A stretch of 64,000 nt of DNA, taken from an uncultured Hyphomonas sp. (lineage in GTDB: Bacteria; Pseudomonadota; Alphaproteobacteria; Caulobacterales; Hyphomonadaceae). The translations under genes and the position numbers were made by a program. The DNA is taken from positions 2,108,001 through 2,172,000 of the forward strand of contig NZ_OY776147.1 in the NCBI RefSeq assembly GCF_963675305.1, read 5' to 3'. A model generated the notes under the pieces. It had not been told where the DNA came from and searched no databases. It was given only the letters and a program-made list of their open reading frames with translations. How positions within the stretch are numbered: position 1 is the stretch's first letter; each line of letters begins with the position of its first letter. Positions 43,537 through 51,394 of this stretch are shown here, piece by piece.

Positions 43537-44760
43537 TCATGGCGCGCCGTCACCCTGCGGTGCCGCGGCCTCCAGATCGATGGCGTGTTGAACTGTCTTG
43601 TAGAAGGCCTTGCGGGCTTCCCATTCGCCGCCGACATCTCCGAGCGCCGAGGTCCAGCTCGCATTCGAGGCGATGACGAGATTGCGGTTCGGATCGATGA
43701 AGATGCCCTGCCCGAAGATGCCATCCGCCTGATACGACCCGTCATCCCAGGTCCACCACTGATAGCCATAGCCTTCGCCGGGCGAGCCGATGTCGGCCTG
43801 CTTCACGGTGGCGGCTTCAATCCAGCCCTCAGGCAGCACATCCTGTCCGCCGGCCTTGCCGCCTTCCAGCATGAACTGGCCGAAGCGCGCATAGTCCCGC
43901 ACCGAGGCCTGGATGCAACAGCCGCTGATCTCATGCCCGTCATGGCCGAGCAGCCAGGTTGCGTCCTGCGCCATGCCATAGGGCGCCCAGATCTTTTCGG
44001 ACAGGTACCCGGCGAGTTCCCGGCCTGTGGCGCGGCTGACCAGCACGCCGATCAGATTGGTCTCGCCCGTGGAATAGTTCCACACCTCGCCCGCCGGGTG
44101 CGCCCGCTCGAGGCCCGCCATATAGGTCGCCAGCGCGCTCTTGCCTGGCTCCGCTTCCTGCAGGTCGAACCGGGCAACATCGGACTGCGGGTCGCTATAA
44201 TCCTCGTTCCAGTCGATCCCCGACGTCATGGTCAGCACCTGACGGACCGTCACGCCATCATATTCGGATCCCTTCAGCTCATCGATATAGTCCGATACCG
44301 GATCATCTATGCTGCGGATGGCCCCGTCTTTCACGGCAGCGCCGACCAGCGTGGAGGTGAGGGATTTGGCGACGGAAAAACTGGTCCAGCGGCCATCCGG
44401 ACGAAAGCCCATCTCATAGCGCTCCAGCCGGACTTTCCCGTCCTGCAGAATGACCAGGCCTGCTGTCCGGTTGGCGGCGAGATAGGCATCCAGATCGATG
44501 CCGGGGTCCAGCGGCTCGCCCTCGGGCAGGTCGCGCACCGTGTCGCCATGGGCGATGGTATGAGACTCGATGACGAAGGGAATGCGGTCGATCATGCGGA
44601 AGCCCGCATCGCGCTGCGCCTGGTTCCAGAACAAGACGTCCCGGCCATAGGGCTGGTGCGCGAGCAGCGCGCGCCATTCCGGCCCGATCAGGATCCAGCC
44701 GATCCCCGCCGCGACGATCAGCGCGGCGAACACAAGGCTCACGCGTTTCAAAAGGACCAT
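43537..44760 (-). CDS. Beta-lactamase-family serine hydrolase, membrane anchored
   Basis: 407 residues. N-terminal membrane helix (about 5-25), then a class C/penicillin-binding-like domain with the nucleophile motif SVAK (Ser129, Lys132), second motif Tyr in WNYSTGETN, and GYGYQWWTWDDG toward the C-terminus near the third motif. Such CubicO-type proteins are esterases or amidases more often than beta-lactamases. The helix and periplasmic catalytic domain suggest action on an exported ester. It starts 13 bases after the MFS stop. The ATG at 44760 follows GAGGAAG. Confidence 0.86.
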   Translation of the reverse strand: MVLLKRVSLVFAALIVAAGIGWILIGPEWRALLAHQPYGRDVLFWNQAQRDAGFRMIDRIPFVIESHTIAHGDTVRDLPEGEPLDPGIDLDAYLAANRTAGLVILQDGKVRLERYEMGFRPDGRWTSFSVAKSLTSTLVGAAVKDGAIRSIDDPVSDYIDELKGSEYDGVTVRQVLTMTSGIDWNEDYSDPQSDVARFDLQEAEPGKSALATYMAGLERAHPAGEVWNYSTGETNLIGVLVSRATGRELAGYLSEKIWAPYGMAQDATWLLGHDGHEISGCCIQASVRDYARFGQFMLEGGKAGGQDVLPEGWIEAATVKQADIGSPGEGYGYQWWTWDDGSYQADGIFGQGIFIDPNRNLVIASNASWTSALGDVGGEWEARKAFYKTVQHAIDLEAAAPQGDGAP

Positions 44761-44773
44761 GCCCGCTTCCTCC

Positions 44774-46012
44774 TTACACCTTTCCACCACGCTCCGGGCC
44801 AAACCGCCAGCCCAGGAAAGACAAAGTCAGCAACAGGCCGGACAGGCAAAGCGTCAGCGTCGTCGTGCCATGCCAGCCGGCATGTTCGTAAGCATAGGTC
44901 GCGCCCCAGCTGGCCATGCCACCGCCAACGAACATCAGCACGATATAGGCCGTCATCAGGCGCGTCCGGACGCCGGACGGGAGGCTGAGAAAGGTCATTC
45001 GCCCGGTGATGTCGATCAGCGGCCCCACCACATTCATCATCATGATCGGGATCAGCAGCAGCCACAGGCTGTGACCGAACAGGCCCAGAAGGCAGACGGC
45101 GCAGAACTGCAGCACGGCAATGTAGACCCGCGCCTTGCGCGGCCCGATCCGGTCAGCCCATGCGCCCATGGGCGGCGTCGTCATCAGGTTCAGCAGCGAG
45201 ATCGCCGCGAGATAACCCACCGTGTCGGCGCCATAGCCCATGGCCGGGCTTGTCAGGTAGAGGCCGAGGCCCAGCCAGACCGACAGGAAGATGCCGAAGC
45301 CCAGCCCCTGAATCGTGCCGGACAGAAGCACTTCCGGATGCTTCCGGATAATCGGAAAGACCGACAGGACGAGGCCGACATAATTGTGTTTGGGCGCATC
45401 CTTGTCGGACTTTTCCCGCTCATCCATGATCCGGGGCAGCATGAAGGTCACAGCCGCCATCACGGTTGCGGCGATGAAATAGACCGTCCGCCAGCCGAGA
45501 TGCTCACCCACCCAGCCTGCCCCGACCCGCGCCAGCAGGATGCCGCCGATCACGCCCGTGGTCAGCGTCGCCGTCACTTGGCCCAGCCGCTCCGGCGCCA
45601 CGCGCTTGGAGGCGTAAGCCGGCAAGAGGTAAGGCGTGATGGTGGAGAAGCCGAGAAAAGTGGAGCCTGCCACGAAGACCCGGAAGTCCGTCGCCAGCGC
45701 CATCACAATCAGGCCCGCCAGCTGGCCGGTCGCGAAGATCGTTGCCAGCTTGCGGTTGGACACCCGGTCGCCGAGCGGCAGCAACAGCAGGATGCCCAGT
45801 GCCAGCGCGATCTGGTTCAGCGCCGGCACCAGCCCGATCTCGGACGGCGACACGCCGAAATCCTTCGCCACAAGGGCGATGATCGGATGGATGTAATAGG
45901 CGTTGGCCGTCACCACGGCGCCCGCCAGGGTCAGCAGGATCAGGTCCCGCCGCCCGAGGCGTTGCGTGTGCTGAGGCGGGGTGTCCCCGTCACCGGATGG
46001 GTCAGGCGTCAC
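44774..46012 (-). CDS. MFS transporter
   Basis: 412 residues with 12 hydrophobic helices in two sixes. The loop 2-3 signature is LPLGDRVSNRKLATI, the second-half counterpart is PPMGAWADRIGPRKARV, and a cytoplasmic loop with DEREKSDKDAP lies near the middle. A drug or metabolite proton antiporter by family; substrate unknown. ATGA overlap with the upstream phosphotransferase gene ties it into the six-gene operon. Confidence 0.9.
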   Translation of the reverse strand: MTPDPSGDGDTPPQHTQRLGRRDLILLTLAGAVVTANAYYIHPIIALVAKDFGVSPSEIGLVPALNQIALALGILLLLPLGDRVSNRKLATIFATGQLAGLIVMALATDFRVFVAGSTFLGFSTITPYLLPAYASKRVAPERLGQVTATLTTGVIGGILLARVGAGWVGEHLGWRTVYFIAATVMAAVTFMLPRIMDEREKSDKDAPKHNYVGLVLSVFPIIRKHPEVLLSGTIQGLGFGIFLSVWLGLGLYLTSPAMGYGADTVGYLAAISLLNLMTTPPMGAWADRIGPRKARVYIAVLQFCAVCLLGLFGHSLWLLLIPIMMMNVVGPLIDITGRMTFLSLPSGVRTRLMTAYIVLMFVGGGMASWGATYAYEHAGWHGTTTLTLCLSGLLLTLSFLGWRFGPERGGKV

Positions 46013-47097
46013 CCCGGCATCCCGGCGCGGCGGGCATAGTCGGCGGCAAACTGCGCCAGCGGCACGACGCGCGCGGCATTGCTTTCGGCATTGGCGCTGT
46101 TGGCGGTGCCGTCACGCACCCGGCCGATGATGCCCTGCAGGATGCCTGCGAGACGGAAGCCGTTATAGGCGAAGTAATAGTCGAGCTCCGGCAGGCCATC
46201 GCGGCCGGTGTGCTTGCAGTAGAGGTCGACATATTCGTCCATGGTCGGGATGCCCCAGGCCTTGAGGTCGTCAATCGCCATGATCGATCCGCGCGACGAG
46301 TCGCCCGGCGGCATCACCCAGTTCATCAGGTGGTAGGAAAAGTCCGCCAGCGGATCGCCCAGCGTGCAAAGCTCCCAGTCGAGCACGGCAATCACTTTCG
46401 GCTCTGTCGGATGCAGCACCATATTGTCGAGGCGGTAGTCGCCATGGACGATCGTCGTCTTGTCGCCCGGCGGGATGTTCTTCGGCAGCCATTCGATCAG
46501 CTGTTCCATCTCCGGAATGTGCTGGGTCTCGGAGGCTTTGTACTGCTTCGTCCAGCGGTGGATCTGGCGGGCAACATAGTCGCCTTCCTTGCCGAAGCCT
46601 TCCAGGCCCGCTTTCTTCCAGTCGACATTGTGGAGGTCGGCGAAGGTCTTCACCTTGGCCTCATAGATGGCGCGGCGCTCGGCCGGCTCATAGTCCGGCA
46701 GGGTGCCGTCCCACAGGATGCGGCCTTCCACCATGTCCATGACATAGAACATCGTGCCGACCACGCTCTCATCAGTGCAGAGGCCATAGGGCCGGGCGAC
46801 CGGATAGCCGAGCGGGTAGAGCGCGGAGATCACGCGGTATTCCCGGTCGACGGCATGGGCGCTCGGCAGCAGTTTGCCGGGCGGCTTGCGGCGCATCACA
46901 TATTTCTTGTTCGGGGTGACGAGCTGGTAGGTCGGGTTGGACTGGCCGCCCTTGAACTGGCGGACTTCCAGCGGGCCTTCATAGCCCTCGACATTTTCTT
47001 CCATCCAGGCGGCCAGTGCGGCCTCGTCGAATTTGTGCGTCTCCGCCACCTCCTTGGTGCCGGTGAACAGATCGCTAGCTTTCGGCGCGTCGGCCAT
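46009..47097 (-). CDS. Aminoglycoside-phosphotransferase-like kinase (ACAD10/11 N-domain type)
   Basis: 362 residues. APH fold: QFKGGQSNPTYQL (glycine loop), MRRKPPG (Lys), catalytic HGDYRLDN (Asp220, Asn225) and metal-binding LDWE (Asp240). This is the group related to the kinase domain of ACAD10/11, which phosphorylates hydroxyacyl-CoAs before dehydration. That role would fit a CoA-ester operon but is not proven. Starts at ATG 47097 (MADAPKASDLF) after GAGGG. First gene of the operon 47097-41181. Confidence 0.87.
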   Translation of the reverse strand: MADAPKASDLFTGTKEVAETHKFDEAALAAWMEENVEGYEGPLEVRQFKGGQSNPTYQLVTPNKKYVMRRKPPGKLLPSAHAVDREYRVISALYPLGYPVARPYGLCTDESVVGTMFYVMDMVEGRILWDGTLPDYEPAERRAIYEAKVKTFADLHNVDWKKAGLEGFGKEGDYVARQIHRWTKQYKASETQHIPEMEQLIEWLPKNIPPGDKTTIVHGDYRLDNMVLHPTEPKVIAVLDWELCTLGDPLADFSYHLMNWVMPPGDSSRGSIMAIDDLKAWGIPTMDEYVDLYCKHTGRDGLPELDYYFAYNGFRLAGILQGIIGRVRDGTANSANAESNAARVVPLAQFAADYARRAGMPG

Positions 47098-47210
47098 TTT
47101 CCTGCCCTCATTTCCGCAATTTCTCAGAAGATACAATACTCACGGGCCACGCTGCGCCAAGGCCTTCCGCGACGTCCGCGTGACCTGCCCGGCAAGGAAA
47201 GGCACGCGCC

Positions 47211-47399
47211 ATGCTCCAGATCAAAACGCTCATCACGGCCCTCACCCTTATTACCATCGCCAGCGTATGTCTGGCGGGGCTTGTCACGTTCATGATCTGG
47301 CGAGAAGCTGGGCGTATGCTACATCATGGAAAGGCAGCTTCCCTAACGGCAAAGACAGCCCGGCTCGCTGCACCTGTGAGGAGTGAAAAGGCACCATGA
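47211..47399 (+). CDS. Small single-span membrane protein upstream of the transpeptidase
   Basis: 62 residues. One hydrophobic helix (about 5-29, LITALTLITIASVCLAGLVTF) followed by a basic tail (GRMLHHGKAASLTAKTARL). AAGGAAAGG lies 8 bases before the ATG. Its stop overlaps the start of the L,D-transpeptidase gene (ATGA), the usual sign of coupled translation, which is the main reason to call it real. No recognised family; a membrane adaptor or a leader peptide are both possible. Confidence 0.55.
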   Translation: MLQIKTLITALTLITIASVCLAGLVTFMIWREAGRMLHHGKAASLTAKTARLAAPVRSEKAP

Positions 47400-47995
47400 G
47401 ACGTTTTCTGGCCAGGACGGGTGTCAGCCTTACCGCCCTTTGTCTCGCTGCCCTGCCCGCCGCGGCGATTCCCGTCGATCCGCAGGGGCTGATCCGGCCG
47501 GAACTGCTGGGCGAGGCCCTGGCTTCCCTGAAAGCGCATAGCGACACCGCAGACCAGACCCACCTCGTCGTCGTGGACTATGCCCGCCGCTCTGACGAGA
47601 AGCGCGCCTATCTGGTCAATCTGGAGACCGGCCTTGTCGAAGCCGCTTTCCGCGCCGCCCATGGCTCAGGCTCCGACCCGGACCATGATGGCTTCCTCGA
47701 TAAATTCTCCGACGTGCCCGGTTCTTCCGCCAGCCCGGAGGGCGCCTATCTCCTCGCCGAGCAATATGTCGGCAAGCATGGCAAGTCGCTCCGCCTCGAC
47801 GGCCTCGACCCGACCAATGCCAATGCCCGCGCCCGGGCGATTGTCATCCACGCCGCTGACTATGCCGAACCGGCCTTCCTCAAGAAGTGGGGTAAACTCG
47901 GCCGCTCGAACGGCTGCATCGTCTTCTCGAAGAAAGACCTGGCGACCTTCCTGAAAGACGTGCCCCGCCGCACGCTGGTCTACGTGGGCAAGTGA
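47396..47995 (+). CDS. L,D-transpeptidase-like (murein L,D-transpeptidase catalytic family) protein
   Basis: 199 residues. Signal peptide 1-24 (LTALCLAALPAAA). The catalytic block at about 150-178 has His152 in VIHAADY and Cys174 in GRSNGCIVF, as in YkuD-like enzymes. Upstream blocks are VVVDYARRS and GSGSDPDHDGF. It probably cuts or links peptidoglycan peptides in the periplasm. The calcium-binding-like DPDHDG loop is an unproven note. Confidence 0.85.
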   Translation: MRRFLARTGVSLTALCLAALPAAAIPVDPQGLIRPELLGEALASLKAHSDTADQTHLVVVDYARRSDEKRAYLVNLETGLVEAAFRAAHGSGSDPDHDGFLDKFSDVPGSSASPEGAYLLAEQYVGKHGKSLRLDGLDPTNANARARAIVIHAADYAEPAFLKKWGKLGRSNGCIVFSKKDLATFLKDVPRRTLVYVGK

Positions 47996-48002
47996 CATCC
48001 CC

Positions 48003-48022
48003 ACTGACATTTTGTTGTCAGT
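48003..48022. promoter_or_regulatory. Inverted repeat ACTGACA-N6-TGTCAGT
   Basis: Perfect 7-bp arms (48003-48009, 48016-48022) lie 8 bases past the transpeptidase stop and 54 bases before the next gene. It could be an operator for the following membrane-protein cluster or a weak terminator; no T run follows on the plus strand. Confidence 0.35.
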
Positions 48023-48075
48023 CCCACAAAACCTCTTAAGGTAATCCCTGCCCGTAAGGGGTGGGGACATATGAA

Positions 48076-48732
48076 ATGCGTTTGAAACTGCCTGATTTCC
48101 TGTCCGGAAACCGCAGGAAACCGGTCGTTGACAGCCCGCCGCCTGTGGCTGCGGCGCCAGACCCGCTTGCACCTGATCCAGCCCCACCCGCTGCACCGGG
48201 ACGGCTGGACCGCCTCAACCGCTGGCTCACGCTCGGCGCCAATATCGCGGTTCTTGCCGGCCTGATCATGCTGATCGTCGAAGTGCACCAGAACGCTGCG
48301 CTCACCCGCACGGCCATGGAACAACAGAAAAATGACCTGCTCGCACAGATCGAGTTCAGCATCGCAAAGCGTGAGATGGCGGACGTCTGGGTCAAATCCA
48401 TCCGCACCCCTGAGGCCCTGACGGACACCGAAGCGCGGATGGTGGAGAGCCATCTCGTTGCGCTGATGTTGCAATGGGACCAGATGTTACAAATGGAGGA
48501 GGCGGGGCTTGTGTCGCGCGACCATGCCCGCCAGCACATTCAGAACTCGGCCCCCTACTATTTCGGCAGCCGCTTCGCCAAACACTGGTGGAAATTGCAG
48601 GAACAGGGCTGGGATGGAACCCCGATGATGGAAATCGCCGGCCCCATCGTCGGCGGCCTGGATGAAAACTTCCTCGCGAACAATCTCGACCGCCTGAAGC
48701 TGCCACCGCCTGAGCCGGATCCCGCCCCATGA
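48076..48732 (+). CDS. Single-span membrane protein of unknown function
   Basis: 218 residues from ATG 48076 (GGGG 9 bases upstream); a GTG at 48061 would add five residues. A Pro/Ala-rich cytoplasmic lead (about 15-45) is followed by one helix (about 55-75, LTLGANIAVLAGLIMLIVEV). The following HQNAALTRTAMEQQK and a helical soluble domain with HLVALMLQWDQMLQ and FGSRFAKHWW resemble a family common in marine bacteria of the form 'helix, E-H/R-Q, helical domain'. Same design as the gene at 50387. It overlaps the next gene by 4 bases. Confidence 0.7.
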   Translation: MRLKLPDFLSGNRRKPVVDSPPPVAAAPDPLAPDPAPPAAPGRLDRLNRWLTLGANIAVLAGLIMLIVEVHQNAALTRTAMEQQKNDLLAQIEFSIAKREMADVWVKSIRTPEALTDTEARMVESHLVALMLQWDQMLQMEEAGLVSRDHARQHIQNSAPYYFGSRFAKHWWKLQEQGWDGTPMMEIAGPIVGGLDENFLANNLDRLKLPPPEPDPAP

Positions 48733-49517
48733 TCCTCCGCCGCATCACCTCTGCCTTCCGCAAGCAGGATTGGTTCACGGTCGGCATCGAGACGCTGATT
48801 GTTGTCTTCGGCGTGTTCATCGGTCTGCAGGTCAACAACTGGAATGAGGCGCGGAGGGATCGGATTGAGGCGGAGACCTCGCGTGAGAGGCTCATTGCCG
48901 ATTTGCGCGCTGATCTTGATGCCTTTGCGGTTCGCCGGCAGTGGTACGAGGAAGTCGTGGCAGCCGCCCTGCGCGTTGATGGCGCTCTGCGGTCCGATCC
49001 GCCCGAAACGACCGAAGAGACGTGGCGGTTTGTCCTCGACAGCTGGATCGCCGGCGGCGAATGGCCGTTCGCACCGTCGGCGCAGATCTACAAAGAACTT
49101 CAGAATGCTGGTGACCTGGACCTCATCGCCAGCGGATCGATGCAACGCCGGCTGCGCGACTATTATGAAGACTCTGCCAACGAGATTGAAATATCACTGA
49201 CATTCAGATCCGCCTATACCGACCTGGCGCGCCAATTGATCGAAGGCCGCATCGGTATGCACATCGCTGACTGTCTGTCAGCGGCCAGTTTCGAGCCCAG
49301 CCTGCCAGGTACAAACCCCACGAATTTCTACAAAGACTGTCCGCCGCCAGAAGATTTTGCGCTCGTTATGCGCTCAGCCGCAAGCCTCCGGGAGTCGGCA
49401 GCGCTCCGGTCCCAGCTGAACGCGCGTCTGGGCAATCTTTCGGGGCTCCGGTCACTGCTTGAGTATCTTGATCGACAGGCAGCATCACTGGTGTCTGATC
49501 TGGAGACAACACGATGA
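48729..49517 (+). CDS. DUF6090-like membrane protein, copy 1
   Basis: 262 residues. After MILRRITSAFRKQDWFTV comes the family hallmark helix IETLIVVFGVFIGLQVNNWN (about 20-39), then a soluble helical domain (about 45-262) without recognised catalytic residues. The first 40 residues are almost identical to those of copy 2; the rest is much more diverged. ATGA overlaps at both ends couple it to its neighbours. The family is widespread in marine bacteria and has no known role. Confidence 0.75.
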   Translation: MILRRITSAFRKQDWFTVGIETLIVVFGVFIGLQVNNWNEARRDRIEAETSRERLIADLRADLDAFAVRRQWYEEVVAAALRVDGALRSDPPETTEETWRFVLDSWIAGGEWPFAPSAQIYKELQNAGDLDLIASGSMQRRLRDYYEDSANEIEISLTFRSAYTDLARQLIEGRIGMHIADCLSAASFEPSLPGTNPTNFYKDCPPPEDFALVMRSAASLRESAALRSQLNARLGNLSGLRSLLEYLDRQAASLVSDLETTR

Positions 49518-50308
49518 TCCTCCGCCGTCTCACCACCGCGCTGCGCAAGCAGGACTGGTTCACCGTCGTCATCGAAACGCTGATCGTGGTGTTCGGCGTT
49601 TTCATCGGTCTGCAGGTCAACAACTGGAACGCGGCGCGGGTTGAACGAAACAGCGAGCAGGTCCTGCTTTTGCGGCTGCAGGAGGAGACCCGCTCACTTC
49701 TGGACACACAGAAAGAAGAGCTGGCCAGACATAGCCCTCGCATTGGACTGGCCAAAGACGCGAATTCCGTCATGTTCTCGCTCGCGCCGTCACGGCCACT
49801 CACCAATGATGAGTGCTGGGCTCTGCTCGTTTCACACTGGATACCCTCACCTACCGAAGAATTGTCCAGCCTGGATGAGCTCATTTCATCCGGCCGGTTT
49901 GACCTGATTTCCAACCCTTCCGTGAAGTCGGCCCTGCGCGACTATGCTGTTGTGCAGGAACGTTCCCGTGCTGCGCGCTCAGAAGCGGTCAACGAACTTT
50001 TCCGGCTTCACAGCCGGTATCCGGACGCCATCTGGCTCGAAGTGGGGGGTGCTGAAGATGCAGACTACGTTCGTCCAAATGTGTCTCCTGACGACGACGA
50101 AGGCCTGGTGTGGCGATATAATTGTGACATCGACCAGATACGCGGGAACAAAGGCCTCCTCAGCGAGTACAGCGACAACATCGCACGCTTGGAGTCATTC
50201 CTCGACCGGTACGAACACCGCATTGCGGTCCTGACCGTGCTGGATGCTGAACTGACGAAGGAACTGGGCCGGTCAGGCTCGCGCCGCGAGAGCGATGCGG
50301 CGCCATGA
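49514..50308 (+). CDS. DUF6090-like membrane protein, copy 2
   Basis: 264 residues. N-terminal MILRRLTTALRKQDWFTVV then the same IETLIVVFGVFIGLQVNNWN helix. The soluble domain differs from copy 1 (LLRLQEETRSLLDTQ and LDELISSGRFDLISNPSVK). The near-identity of the 5' 110 bases between copies, against the diverged rest, suggests tandem duplication with conservation or gene conversion of the membrane part. Its stop overlaps a third ATGATCCTCCGCCG start. Confidence 0.75.
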   Translation: MILRRLTTALRKQDWFTVVIETLIVVFGVFIGLQVNNWNAARVERNSEQVLLLRLQEETRSLLDTQKEELARHSPRIGLAKDANSVMFSLAPSRPLTNDECWALLVSHWIPSPTEELSSLDELISSGRFDLISNPSVKSALRDYAVVQERSRAARSEAVNELFRLHSRYPDAIWLEVGGAEDADYVRPNVSPDDDEGLVWRYNCDIDQIRGNKGLLSEYSDNIARLESFLDRYEHRIAVLTVLDAELTKELGRSGSRRESDAAP

Positions 50309-50397
50309 TCCTCCGCCGCATCACCGATGCTTTCCCGTCATGCCCTGAAAGCCGGGCAACTACCTGGTCACGGAACTGGAGCCACAATGACTCTTGA
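50305..50397 (+). pseudogene. Remnant start of a third DUF6090-like copy
   Basis: ATGATCCTCCGCCGCATCAC at 50305 repeats exactly the first 20 bases of copy 1 (48729), again overlapping the preceding stop as ATGA. After MILRRITDAF the reading leaves the family and stops at 50397 (30 residues). It therefore looks like the stub of a deleted third gene. The stub overlaps the start of the next gene. Confidence 0.7.
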
Positions 50398-50875
50398 GCA
50401 GATCGCCTATATCGCCCAGATCGCCGGCGTGCTCGTCGTCGCCGCGACCCTGATCTTTCTCGCCCTGCAAGTGAGGCAAGGCACTGATCTTCTGCGGTCT
50501 GACGCGCGGCAGACCCAGCTGACGAACGACCAGACCGGCGTCTACAAATTCGTCGAATTCCCGGAACTCGGCCGCATCCTGTCGCAGGTCGAAACGCCGA
50601 GTTTCGAAGAGAAGACAAAAGTGATCTTCTGGATGATCGGCCAGATGCGCGCCCGCGAATATGAGTGGCTGCAATACAAATCTGGCGCCATGGACAAGGA
50701 GTCGTGGGAAACCTATCGCGGCGTGATCTATTTCGTGCTCGGCACCGAACGGGCCCGCGCGCTGTGGGGTCTGACCTCCGGTTATTTCAATACCGGATTC
50801 ACGGCCATGGTCGAAGAGATGATCCGCGACGTCCCGCCCATCGAGTACTGGGACGATCTACAAGCGATCAAGTAA
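50387..50875 (+). CDS. Single-span membrane protein of unknown function
   Basis: 162 residues. N-terminal helix (about 5-27) in MTLEQIAYIAQIAGVLVVAA continuing to LALQVRQ, then a helical soluble domain (about 30-162) with FPELGRIL, EYEWLQYKSG and WETYRGVIYFVLG. The 'helix then Q-V/E-x-R/H-Q' start is shared with the gene at 48076, so the two flank the DUF6090-like pair. The ATG at 50387 has GGAG 5 bases upstream. Last gene before the RNA-like region. Confidence 0.72.
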   Translation: MTLEQIAYIAQIAGVLVVAATLIFLALQVRQGTDLLRSDARQTQLTNDQTGVYKFVEFPELGRILSQVETPSFEEKTKVIFWMIGQMRAREYEWLQYKSGAMDKESWETYRGVIYFVLGTERARALWGLTSGYFNTGFTAMVEEMIRDVPPIEYWDDLQAIK

Positions 50876-50984
50876 GCGGCGGTGTCGCTGCGCCCCACGG
50901 ATTAACATTCCGACACGTTTCACATTCCCGCGACGGAATTGCAGACAGGTGACGTTGTACCTATGTGTGGGTTCATCAACCCGT

Positions 50985-51094
50985 CCCGTTCGCTGTAGAT
51001 TCCTCCCTGAAACGACACAGCGAACCGCCCGCCATACTGTCTCGCAGCCCTCCCCCCCGACCCCGAAGACAGTATGGCGGGCACCTCCCTTTTT
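50985..51094 (+). ncRNA. Candidate small RNA unit 1: two stem-loops with C-rich loops
   Basis: Stem-loop 1: GTTCGCTGT/ACAGCGAAC (50988-50996, 51017-51025), a perfect 9-bp stem with a 20-base loop containing CCTCCC. Stem-loop 2 follows after one base: a perfect 16-bp stem (51027-51042, 51067-51082) with a 24-base loop containing CCCTCCCCCCC. A T5 run lies at 51090-51094 and T6 at 51101-51106. CCUCC-type loops can pair with Shine-Dalgarno sequences. The layout recalls the alphaproteobacterial CcsR/'cuckoo' RNAs, which carry paired stem-loops with CU-rich loops; homology is inferred from the layout only. Confidence 0.65.
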
Positions 51095-51212
51095 CAGGTC
51101 TTTTTTCCAGCCCGTTTCCGATCCGGATTCCTTACCGGAATTTCACCTCTCACGAACGCGTGAGGGTCATGGACACCGGCCCCTCTCACCCCATATCAGT
51201 TGCACGAGAGAG

Positions 51213-51317
51213 GTCCCGTTCGAAGCGTTTCTTCCCCCCTGGAAACCGAACGGCGAACCGCCCGCCATGTCATCCTGTCCTTCCCCCCCCGCGATAGATG
51301 ACATGGCGGGCATTTTT
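51213..51317 (+). ncRNA. Candidate small RNA unit 2, homologous to unit 1
   Basis: It starts with the same GTCCCGTTCG as unit 1. Stem-loop 1: CCGTTCG/CGAACGG (51216-51222, 51247-51253) with inner stem GTTTC/GAAAC (51227-51231, 51242-51246) and apical loop containing CCCCCC. Stem-loop 2: perfect 15-bp stem (51260-51274, 51297-51311) with a 22-base loop containing CCTTCCCCCCCC, directly followed by ATTTTT. The lower stem GCCCGCCAT/ATGGCGGGC is shared with unit 1 while the upper stem differs on both sides but still pairs, which is covariation. Confidence 0.68.
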
Positions 51318-51394
51318 CTCCCAGCCTGCTGCAAACCTGCCCTGCTGACATCACCGGCCTTGCTTTCGCAACTGGCCCGGTTACACACCCGCGC

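Larger units (their letters stand above)
50876..51394. other. 519-base gene-free stretch with dense hairpins
   Basis: No convincing reading frame: the plus-strand frames here are Pro/Ser-rich by composition only. The stretch carries two homologous two-hairpin units (annotated separately), a GGGTT/AACCC hairpin at 50969-50982, a CTCACG/CGTGAG hairpin at 51149-51164, and a CCTCTC/GAGAGG pair at 51182-51187 and 51207-51212. All are on the path to the ABC-F gene at 51395, so part of it may be that gene's leader. Confidence 0.7.

Noticed and set aside
50985..51317. CRISPR-like or repeat-array reading of the two similar units
   Set aside because: Only two copies, unequal spacing, internal hairpins with covarying stems; no cas genes in the window.
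50876..51394. Plus-strand frames at 50949-51533 and 50965-51297 as coding genes
   Set aside because: Residue content is Ser/Pro/Arg-rich because of the C-rich hairpins; there is no family similarity, and the first runs out of frame into the ABC-F gene.
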